A stretch of DNA of 8,740 nt from Planctomycetaceae bacterium (GTDB taxonomy: Bacteria > Planctomycetota > Planctomycetia > Planctomycetales > Planctomycetaceae), in NCBI GenBank assembly GCA_020426425.1, contig JAGQQB010000141.1, positions 1 through 8,740 of the forward strand, given 5' to 3'. The notes below the pieces were generated by a model. The model was not told the origin of the DNA, ran no database searches, and was given only the letters and a program-made list of their open reading frames with translations. How positions within the stretch are numbered: position 1 is the first letter of the stretch; every line of letters begins with the position of its first letter. Both the position numbers and the translations under genes were made by a program. This document shows positions 1 through 5,126 of this stretch, one piece after another.

Positions 1-279
1 CCGTTCAGTCTGCAGACAAATCTCAGCCGGGCCATCGAACAGGCCAAGCAGAGTGACATGTGGGTACTGGGCAGTTCCGAACATGCCCAGGAAAGCGTGT
101 CCACCATTGACCGGGATCGCCGCTGGTTGCTGGTCGTGGGGAATGAAGAGAAGGGGCTAAGACGCTTGACCCAGGAGAAGTGCGATCAGTTATGTTGTAT
201 TCCCTGTTTGGGTGAGATTACGTCTCTGAATGTCTCGGTAGCGACCGGGATTCTCATTTCGCATTTGCAGATTCCCTGA
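1..279 (+). CDS. rlmB: 23S rRNA 2'-O-ribose methyltransferase, SpoU/TrmH family, RlmB-like (C-terminal part, 5' end outside window)
   Basis: The open frame enters from the left edge in frame 1 and stops at TGA 277-279, so about 92 C-terminal residues are visible. It shows the two C-terminal SpoU motifs that form the trefoil-knot S-adenosylmethionine site: motif 2 as VVGNEEKGLRRL (codons from about 136) and motif 3 as IPCLGEITSLNVSVATGI (about 202-255). The RRLTQEKCD stretch between them matches the usual RlmB sequence. Known RlmB methylates the 2'-hydroxyl of a guanosine in 23S rRNA. Other TrmH-family enzymes share these motifs, so exact rRNA specificity is inferred. The protein ends soon after motif 3, as is normal for the family. 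The next gene starts 15 bases downstream and may be co-transcribed. The ATG at 58 is internal, not the true start. Confidence 0.88.
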   Translation, partial: PFSLQTNLSRAIEQAKQSDMWVLGSSEHAQESVSTIDRDRRWLLVVGNEEKGLRRLTQEKCDQLCCIPCLGEITSLNVSVATGILISHLQIP

Positions 280-294
280 CACGCACGCGTCGAC

Positions 295-1407
295 ATGCCC
301 ATTAAGTTTCGTTGTCCGCACTGCCAGCAATTCCTAGGGATCTCTCGAGGGAAGGCCGGTTTGATCACGGACTGCCCCATGTGTGGTCGGACCATTCGGG
401 TGCCGAATCTGGATGGTTCGGTCGAGGCACTGCCTGACCCGAAGCTCAATCTACAGGACGCGGGGCTAAAACAGGCTTTGGCTTCGTTGGCGTCACTGGA
501 TGCGGATGAGGCCGAAGGTGCGGCACCCCCCGCCGGTGCCGATGCCGCTGCACCGGACGTCCTCCCGGCCAAGAAGCCTGCACCCGAGGTGATTCAACCA
601 GCCATCGTGGCGGCCCCGCCGGTTGTGGAATTGGCGATCAGTCCTCCCTCGACGCCAGCTTTGGAACCTGCAGCGGATTCGACTCCAGCGAATCCCAAGT
701 CGAATCCATTGCAGGAACTGGCAGAGGCCCCACCCAGCCTCGCGCCATCGCGGAAACCGACTGTCCGCAGTTCGAAAGGCCCTGGAGGCGCTTTGCTAAT
801 TGGGGCCGTGCTGCTTTCTTTCGGCGCCGGTTTGGCGCTGGGCTACTTCAGCCGATCGCAGACGGCGGCTCAGGCGGTGAGTGAACTGGAGGACGTGCCG
901 AACATCCCCCAACCAAAAGTTCCTGTGCCAGCAGGAAACACGCCTGCGATCCCGCAACCATCTGCAGGCGCGACTGTCGAGGGGACGCTGAAGTACGTCG
1001 CGCCAAACGGGCAATCGCTGAACGATTCCGAAGCCCGCGTGCTGGTCTTCCCGATCAAACATCCGGGTCAGGTGAAACTCCCCGTGCAGGGCTTTCGCTC
1101 CGGAGCAAATCCTGCCGATCAGCTAGTCGCGATCGCGTCGTTGGCAGCGTTGGGAGGCGAATACGCCATCGCCGACAAAGGGGGACGCTATGCGCTACAT
1201 GTTCCGCCAGGAGAGTATCACCTGCTGCTGGTTTCTCGATACTCACCGCGAGATGAGAACGTGCAACTGATCGATCCGGTCCGAAATCTCACGGATGTCT
1301 ATTTTGACCGCCCGCAGCAACTCGTCGGTCAGGTGAACTATCACTACGTCCGGTTAGAGCTGGGAGATCAGCCACAAACGCTCGATCATGAATTCAGCGG
1401 ACTGTAG
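295..1407 (+). CDS. Zinc-ribbon, single-pass membrane protein with carboxypeptidase-regulatory-like C-terminal domain (function unknown)
   Basis: This 370-residue protein begins with a four-cysteine zinc ribbon (C7xxC10 and C27xxC30 in RCPHC...DCPMCG). Next comes an acidic then Pro/Ala-rich low-complexity linker (about 60-160) and a membrane helix at about 164-185 (GGALLIGAVLLSFGAGLALG). A second Pro-rich spacer leads into a C-terminal domain (about 226-370). The segment GGRYALHVPPGEYHLLL (296-312) has the 'G-x-Y-x-L-x-x-PPG-x-Y' pattern of carboxypeptidase-regulatory/transthyretin-like beta sandwiches. With the ribbon inside the cell, the C-terminal domain would lie outside; this topology is inferred. 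No Shine-Dalgarno is visible before the ATG, which lies 15 bases after the methyltransferase stop, so translational coupling is possible. There is no in-frame alternative start that would keep the ribbon intact. Planctomycetes commonly carry such proteins. Substrate and role are unknown. Confidence 0.8.
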   Translation: MPIKFRCPHCQQFLGISRGKAGLITDCPMCGRTIRVPNLDGSVEALPDPKLNLQDAGLKQALASLASLDADEAEGAAPPAGADAAAPDVLPAKKPAPEVIQPAIVAAPPVVELAISPPSTPALEPAADSTPANPKSNPLQELAEAPPSLAPSRKPTVRSSKGPGGALLIGAVLLSFGAGLALGYFSRSQTAAQAVSELEDVPNIPQPKVPVPAGNTPAIPQPSAGATVEGTLKYVAPNGQSLNDSEARVLVFPIKHPGQVKLPVQGFRSGANPADQLVAIASLAALGGEYAIADKGGRYALHVPPGEYHLLLVSRYSPRDENVQLIDPVRNLTDVYFDRPQQLVGQVNYHYVRLELGDQPQTLDHEFSGL

Positions 1408-1726
1408 TGTTGGAACGTGGGCGGAGCGACGTCGATTCCCGCAGCGCCAGTTCCACAACACGACAACTAGCCCGCAGCATTTCTCGCCGAATGTGGGGTG
1501 TGACGCTCGTGGTCGCCATCTGCTGGAGTTGATCCAGCACCTGCGGCATGTCGATTTCGAGACGGTGTTCCGAACTATGCATGGCGAAGTGAATCAGGGA
1601 CTCAGATTGGGAGCGAATACGCAGGGGCGCGGCGACAGCACTCTCCCCGGCGACAGCACTCTCCCCATCGTCGCACAATGGGGAACCCGATGCTCTTGAT
1701 TCCACCCTCCCGACCGATGCGTTCAA
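1394..1726 (-). CDS. Doubtful small hypothetical ORF, convergent with the zinc-ribbon gene
   Basis: A 110-codon minus-strand frame runs from a TTG at 1726 to a TGA at 1394-1396, overlapping the end of the convergent zinc-ribbon gene by 14 bases. The only ATG that leaves a sizeable product is at 1582 (62 residues). That product would be a mostly helical, Leu/Arg/Glu-rich peptide containing MPQVLDQLQQMATTSVTPHI. Neither start has a good ribosome binding site. An 18-bp tandem duplication lies inside and keeps the frame (GESAVA twice). There is no recognised domain. It could be a real lineage-specific small protein, a remnant, or chance in GC-rich DNA; chance is a serious alternative. Confidence 0.22.
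   Translation of the reverse strand: MNASVGRVESRASGSPLCDDGESAVAGESAVAAPLRIRSQSESLIHFAMHSSEHRLEIDMPQVLDQLQQMATTSVTPHIRREMLRASCRVVELALRESTSLRPRSNTTVR
1631..1666. repeat. Exact 18-bp tandem duplication (two copies)
   Basis: GGCGACAGCACTCTCCCC occurs at 1631-1648 and again at 1649-1666 with no mismatch, and the base before each copy is also C. The unit length is a multiple of three, so the overlapping minus-strand frame is kept. This is most simply a slippage duplication, or part of a dispersed intergenic repeat; only a genome search would tell. Confidence 0.9.
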
Positions 1727-1853
1727 TCCCTACTGATCGCCAACTCGACCTGGATTGACGCGACTGAACATCGACTCGGCAAAACTCGCATGTCGGCAAG
1801 GCCTGCCTGACCGATCGGATTTCGCTGTCCGGTCCAGGCAGCGGGCTGCGGAT

Positions 1854-1908
1854 GGTAAGCTGTAACGATTCCGTAAGCCTTGTGGGAGCAAGTTGGTAAG
1901 TCTTAACG
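1854..1908. repeat. Pair of related 14-mers, possible regulator binding sites
   Basis: GGTAAGCTGTAACG (1854-1867) and GGTAAGTCTTAACG (1895-1908) agree at 11 of 14 positions, and their starts are 41 bases apart, close to four helical turns. A third GTAAG core (1873-1877) lies between them. The pair sits about 210-265 bases upstream of the ATG at 2119, in otherwise non-coding DNA. An operator role is inferred from sequence alone. Confidence 0.3.
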
Positions 1909-1929
1909 GCCACGACCGGAAACGACGGC

Positions 1930-2000
1930 GATTCGGATTATCACAATCGAAATGACTCATCGTTTCGAATCGCCCTTGCCGAATCTACCAACGAGTCATT
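1930..2000. promoter_or_regulatory. Dyad-rich leader or operator block upstream of the secreted-protein genes
   Basis: Three overlapping dyads are visible: GATTCGG (1930-1936) with CCGAATC (1979-1985), TCGAAA (1947-1952) with TTTCGA (1963-1968), and AATGACTC (1951-1958) with GAGTCATT (1993-2000). The middle one encloses the hyphenated palindrome ATGACTCAT. The arms overlap, so alternative RNA folds or nested protein-binding sites are both possible. The block ends about 118 bases before the ATG at 2119. No known riboswitch or factor site is recognised. Confidence 0.3.
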
Positions 2001-2106
2001 GAGCGAAGGCCATCTCAGCGGTGGGGCTCAATCACATCGCCATCTCATTGGGATGTGCGAGAGGAACACGGGGGAATTGATCGCTTGCCGATCGCACACA
2101 GACCAC

Positions 2107-2113
2107 GGAGGGG
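2107..2113 (+). promoter_or_regulatory. Ribosome binding site deciding the start at 2119
   Basis: GGAGGGG lies five bases before ATG 2119. It selects this start over an in-frame start at 1999 that would add 40 residues with no sense ahead of a clear signal peptide. Confidence 0.75.
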
Positions 2114-2118
2114 TTGTG

Positions 2119-2583
2119 ATGCACATTCGACATTACGCGCTGACGGCATTGCTGTCGACAGCACTACTGAATTCAGCCATGGCGCAGGGCTTTCCCGCGC
2201 CCAGCAGCACGCCGCGACTGATCGCGCCGCCCAACGCCGGAGCCTATGTTCAACCGGTGAACGGAGTGTCGTATTCACCAGGTTACGGCGTACCCAGCCA
2301 GGGGCAGTATCCGCAGCTGAACGCGTCGCTGTATCCAGCGCCGGTGCAGAACGTGCCCGCCTATACCGGCAGCACGTTCATCACGAACCAGGCCTTCGCA
2401 CCACACGAGATGCTGTACGAGCATGACTACCATGCCATGTACGGTCCCTTCTTCTACAAGGTGACTGGTGGCTGGATCTGGACCCCGCTGGGCATGCGTC
2501 AGCATGAGAACTGGCAATTGCAGGGGACCGAAGTGAAGGTCAAGTATCGCTCGAAGATCCCGTTGCTCTCGGGATACCACTAA
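2119..2583 (+). CDS. Secreted planctomycete-type protein with conserved aromatic C-terminal block (function unknown)
   Basis: The product is 154 residues. It has a textbook Sec signal peptide (MHIRHYALTALLSTALLNSA, with likely cleavage after A20-M21-A22). A Pro/Tyr/Gly-rich low-complexity segment follows (about 23-85), then a well-structured C-terminal block (about 96-148) containing HEMLYEHDYHAMYGPFFYKV, GGWIWTPLGMRQHENWQL and GTEVKVKYRSK. I recognise this block as a recurrent, apparently paralogous planctomycete family of exported proteins without assigned function. The start is fixed by the strong ribosome binding site at 2107-2113 and by the signal peptide. It is the first of three neighbouring secreted-protein genes on the same strand. 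It has no enzyme motif and no cysteines. A cell-envelope structural role is only a guess. Confidence 0.82.
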   Translation: MHIRHYALTALLSTALLNSAMAQGFPAPSSTPRLIAPPNAGAYVQPVNGVSYSPGYGVPSQGQYPQLNASLYPAPVQNVPAYTGSTFITNQAFAPHEMLYEHDYHAMYGPFFYKVTGGWIWTPLGMRQHENWQLQGTEVKVKYRSKIPLLSGYH

Positions 2584-2599
2584 GCCAGATCGTTGATTC

Positions 2600-2628
2600 C
2601 GGTCTTCGCCCGAGACGCCCGAAGACCG
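2600..2628 (+). terminator. Hairpin 16 bases after the stop (no T-tract)
   Basis: CGGTCTTCG (2600-2608) pairs perfectly with CGAAGACCG (2620-2628) around an 11-base loop. No run of T follows, so it is not a standard intrinsic terminator. It could be a partial terminator, an attenuator or a 3' stabilising stem between the first and second secreted-protein genes. Confidence 0.4.
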
Positions 2629-2665
2629 CTGCATCAGATCGGACTCTTTCCACTCTATCACCCGC

Positions 2666-2680
2666 GGCGATGTCATCGCC
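2666..2680. repeat. Hyphenated palindrome GGCGATG-T-CATCGCC
   Basis: The two 7-base arms are perfect and separated by a single T, with CCC (2661-2663) and GGG (2681-2683) flanking. The one-base centre makes a tight RNA hairpin unfavourable and points to a possible dimeric-protein operator. It lies 64 bases upstream of the ATG at 2745. Confidence 0.45.
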
Positions 2681-2744
2681 GGGACGGCACTCCGTGTCGT
2701 TCCGCGATCGATGTCCGCCCGTGGCAGACCCAGGACACGGAACC

Positions 2745-3635
2745 ATGTTGACCCAGTTGAAGAATTCCATGTTAATTGCGGGGCTGGTCTGCCTGATCAG
2801 TGCCACCGCGACCAATGCTCAGGACGCCGAAGGAGTTGTTCGCCTCGGTACTGGTGGCGCGGCGGAAGGAGTCGCCCGCGTGGCGGCGGTCCCGGCCCAA
2901 GACCTTGTCATTCGCGGACAATCGCCCGATGGCTGCCTGTCAGGTAACTGTTGCCTGCCAGATGCTTGTTGTCCTTCGTCCGGCTGTTGCCCCAGTGGCA
3001 GCTGCTGCCCGCACGGCGGCTGCGGACCTGATTGTCGTCGCGGCAACTGTCCGCACTGCAACTGTGGACAGGGCGGTCAATGCCCGCACTGTCGCAACGG
3101 TGGCTATGGCGGCTATGGCGGCTATGGCCGAAGTGGCTCCGGGAGCAGTCATGGTTGCCGTAGTGGCTACGCTGGCTATGGCGGTGGATCATGCCGCGGC
3201 GGTTTGTTCGGTGGCGGCGGTTGCGGGCTGTTTGGTGGGAGCGGACATCGCTGCTTCCTCTCGCATGGTCCACTCTGTGACTACTTCCGCATGCAAGCCT
3301 CTATGCATCGTGCCCGCAACATGGGGACCAGCATGGCGCTGCACATGGCGGTGGAAGAAGAATGTGCCGAGAAGGCCCAGTGGGCGAAGTGCAAGTTCGG
3401 CTATTTCCTGCCCGCTGGCTGCGATGGCAAGGGCGTTCCACCACTGGGAGCCTACTCGATGGTCTATCCCGTCGACCCATCGTACTTCGATCAGCGTGAT
3501 GGCCAAGTCTATGCCGCTCAAGGCTATGGCGGTCCGGTCGCTGTGCCGCTCGCGCCAAACGTGCAGCATACCTACAACTATGGATGGGGACTTCCCTCGA
3601 GCCGTCTGACGCCGATTAGCCATCCCATTCAGTAG
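2745..3635 (+). CDS. Secreted cysteine-rich, Gly/Tyr-repeat protein with conserved planctomycete C-terminal tail (function unknown)
   Basis: The product is 296 residues from ATG 2745. AGGA at 2732-2735 lies upstream, and the start gives a signal peptide (about 1-25, ending TATNA before QDAEG). Residues 64-178 hold 21 cysteines. Within this, CC pairs recur exactly every six residues (69/70, 75/76, 81/82, 87/88), giving a CC-x4 array that continues to C93. CPHC and CNC motifs and a GGY triplet repeat (119-127) follow, then a Gly-rich stretch. A structured part (about 170-296) ends in FGYFLPAGCDGKG, YPVDPSYFDQRDGQVYAAQG and TYNYGWGLPSSRLTPIS. I recognise this tail as a recurrent planctomycete exported family of unknown role. 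Disulfide-rich surface material or metal binding is plausible but unproven. An earlier in-frame start at 2670 would hide the signal peptide and is rejected. The embedded +2-frame ORFs are shadows of the GC-rich repeats. Confidence 0.82.
   Translation: MLTQLKNSMLIAGLVCLISATATNAQDAEGVVRLGTGGAAEGVARVAAVPAQDLVIRGQSPDGCLSGNCCLPDACCPSSGCCPSGSCCPHGGCGPDCRRGNCPHCNCGQGGQCPHCRNGGYGGYGGYGRSGSGSSHGCRSGYAGYGGGSCRGGLFGGGGCGLFGGSGHRCFLSHGPLCDYFRMQASMHRARNMGTSMALHMAVEEECAEKAQWAKCKFGYFLPAGCDGKGVPPLGAYSMVYPVDPSYFDQRDGQVYAAQGYGGPVAVPLAPNVQHTYNYGWGLPSSRLTPISHPIQ
3102..3128 (+). repeat. 9-bp tandem repeat, three exact copies, inside the Cys/Gly-rich gene
   Basis: GGCTATGGC is repeated three times without mismatch and encodes the GYG-type repeat (GGYGGYGGYG) of the protein. 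The period is in frame, so copy number could vary between strains without breaking the gene. Confidence 0.9.
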
Positions 3636-3738
3636 CCTCGGCCTGTCCAGCGACTCCGAAAAGTTTCACACACCACTTCACACCGTGTCCCCACGCCACT
3701 CGATGGCCCAGGGGCGATGTGTTCAAAGGATCAACGTC

Positions 3739-4998
3739 ATGAAACGGATCACCACAACCTTGTTGAGCGGACTGGCCGCCGGGGGTGTTCTGCTCGGCAG
3801 CATGACCCTCAATGCTGCTGAGCGGTGCGATGGCTGTCTGCTGCCAGTCACCATTCCGCAACCGCTTTCGCAGCCTCCCCAAGGGGCCACGAAGCTCAAG
3901 AGTAAGGCGGCACCAGCAACCGACGCACCGGCGCCAGATCAACCCGCTGGCCCACCTCCGGAACCACCCGCGGTGAACGAAGCCGCCCCCATGTCGGAAG
4001 CTCCGGCGAAGGAGGCTGCACCCGCCACTGATGCCGCCCCGGCTCAGCCGACGACTCCCGGCGAAGCATTCAACAGTCGCTCATTCCTGGATGTTCTCCA
4101 GGCAGCGAATGAGGAGTCAGGAGCGGACGCAGCCGCCGAACCATTGCCACTCCCGGAAGGTGTCGGGCAGCCCGGTCATGCGGTTGACGAAGAGGAAGGG
4201 GTCGCCCATTGCCCCAGTTGTCCGCAACAACAGTATGGCGGTGCCGCCTACGGTGATGCAGGATACTATCACGAAGGTACGATGTGCCCTCCCGGTTATC
4301 CTTGCTCACACGGCTGTGGTCACAGTTGCGGTCATGGTCAGCTCGCTCGGCATGTGCATCAGTTCTTTGACTGGTTCAATCCGCACGGCATGTGCACGCA
4401 CCCTCCCGACTATGGCTTCCGCCCACCGGTGAAGCAGCCGATCTATCGTCGTCCGGTCGCCTATCAGCAGTGGTATCCACAGCAGTGGAACGCACAGCAA
4501 GTCGCCTATCAACAGCAGTCTGGTTACGGACAGGCTCCACAGACTGTGTACTGGCCCACCGACACCACACAGCTCGGCTACTACTACCAGCAAGTGCCCC
4601 AGTGGCGCCCGAGTCCGGGCATGATTCCCGGTCCGCCGCAGCCCAAGCAGTGGCACCAGTACGGCAACTGTGGTGACTGCCAGGATGGTCATTGCCAGTT
4701 CCAGATTCTCGGGACGGCGGAAACGATCGCTCCCTATGGTCAGCATGGGAATGGTCACTACGCTCAACCTGGCGACATTCAATACGGCATTCCCGGTGAT
4801 GCAATCTACTCGTCCGAGCCTCAGTCGGCTCCGATTCAGATGCAGACACCAGACCAGTTGCCCACGCCGCAACCTATCCAAGTGCCAGCAGAGACTCCCG
4901 GCAACATTGTTCCTCCGGAGCCTCCCATGCTCAATGCACCCGCCGAAGCCGCCTTGCAGCCACTGATCACGCCAGCCTTGCTGCCTATCAGTCGCTAG
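3739..4998 (+). CDS. Secreted Pro/Gln/Tyr-rich protein with CxxC and His/Cys clusters (function unknown)
   Basis: The product is 419 residues. ATG 3739 is chosen because AGGA (3727-3730) lies eight bases before it and the product then begins with a clean signal peptide (MKRITTTLLSGLAAGGVLLG, likely cleaved after LNA at 24-26). The mature protein starts with a CDGC motif (C30, C33). A long Ala/Pro/Glu-rich disordered linker follows (about 55-110 and on to 155). Then come CPSC (158-161) and a His/Cys/Gly cluster (CSHGCGHSCGHG, 189-200). The block CTHPPDYGFRPPVKQPIYR (219-237) I associate with planctomycete secreted families. After it lie a Tyr/Gln-rich repeat region with VAYQQ twice (240, 255), a CGDCQDGHC cluster (311-319) and a Pro-rich tail. 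The cysteine and histidine spacing would suit metal binding or disulfides, but no enzyme fold is recognised. An upstream in-frame ATG at 3685 lacks a signal peptide logic. A strong terminator follows. Confidence 0.8.
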   Translation: MKRITTTLLSGLAAGGVLLGSMTLNAAERCDGCLLPVTIPQPLSQPPQGATKLKSKAAPATDAPAPDQPAGPPPEPPAVNEAAPMSEAPAKEAAPATDAAPAQPTTPGEAFNSRSFLDVLQAANEESGADAAAEPLPLPEGVGQPGHAVDEEEGVAHCPSCPQQQYGGAAYGDAGYYHEGTMCPPGYPCSHGCGHSCGHGQLARHVHQFFDWFNPHGMCTHPPDYGFRPPVKQPIYRRPVAYQQWYPQQWNAQQVAYQQQSGYGQAPQTVYWPTDTTQLGYYYQQVPQWRPSPGMIPGPPQPKQWHQYGNCGDCQDGHCQFQILGTAETIAPYGQHGNGHYAQPGDIQYGIPGDAIYSSEPQSAPIQMQTPDQLPTPQPIQVPAETPGNIVPPEPPMLNAPAEAALQPLITPALLPISR

Positions 4999-5027
4999 CG
5001 TTCGGGCGCACACGAAACTCCTCCGTG

Positions 5028-5068
5028 AGAGAGGGCACGGACCTTCGGGTCTTTGCCCTCTCTTTTTT
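5028..5068 (+). terminator. Intrinsic terminator with UUCG tetraloop
   Basis: A 10-bp outer stem (5028-5037 with 5054-5063) encloses a 2x2 internal loop and a 4-bp inner stem (5040-5043 with 5048-5051). The stem is capped by the extra-stable C(UUCG)G tetraloop at 5044-5047. Six T follow directly (5063-5068). It begins 29 bases after the stop at 4998 and ends the secreted-protein group. It lacks a T-tract on the minus strand, so it is not an evident terminator for the convergent cysteine desulfurase gene. Confidence 0.93.
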
Positions 5069-5126
5069 GTGTTGGGGAATCGTGTCCCCGGGTGAGCCAC
5101 GTACATCCTGGAGGCGACCTGTGCGA

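Larger units (their letters stand above)
1408..2118. other. 711-base stretch without a convincing gene
   Basis: Between the zinc-ribbon protein and the first secreted protein I find no recognisable coding region on either strand. It contains an imperfect dyad straddling the upstream stop (GTGTTGGAAC 1407-1416 against GTTCCACAACAC 1450-1461, two-base bulge, no T-tract). It also holds a doubtful minus-strand small ORF, an exact 18-bp tandem duplication, a pair of related 14-mers at 1854 and 1895, and a dyad-rich block at 1930-2000. The last 200 bases probably hold the promoter and 5' leader of the 2119 gene, but I could not identify a convincing sigma-70 promoter. Confidence 0.5.

Noticed and set aside
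1407..1461. Dyad after the zinc-ribbon gene as an intrinsic terminator
   Set aside because: The arms carry a two-base bulge, enclose a 33-base loop and are not followed by T residues, so it is only noted as a weak dyad.
1999..2118. N-terminal extension of the first secreted protein from 1999
   Set aside because: It would add 40 residues before a clear signal peptide, and the strong GGAGGGG site points to ATG 2119.
2800..3609. 269-codon plus-strand frame inside the cysteine-rich secreted gene
   Set aside because: It is fully embedded in the 2745-3635 gene, has Ala/Val-rich repetitive translation produced by the GC-rich repeats, and has no start signal or domain.
5074..5089. GGGGA/TCCCC hairpin as a terminator for the cysteine desulfurase
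   Set aside because: The stem is only 5 bp and no T-run follows on the minus strand.
4306..5106. 266-codon minus-strand frame opposite the third secreted gene
   Set aside because: It lies antisense to a gene with signal peptide and ribosome binding site, crosses the intrinsic terminator, and encodes Arg/Leu-rich sequence without any motif.
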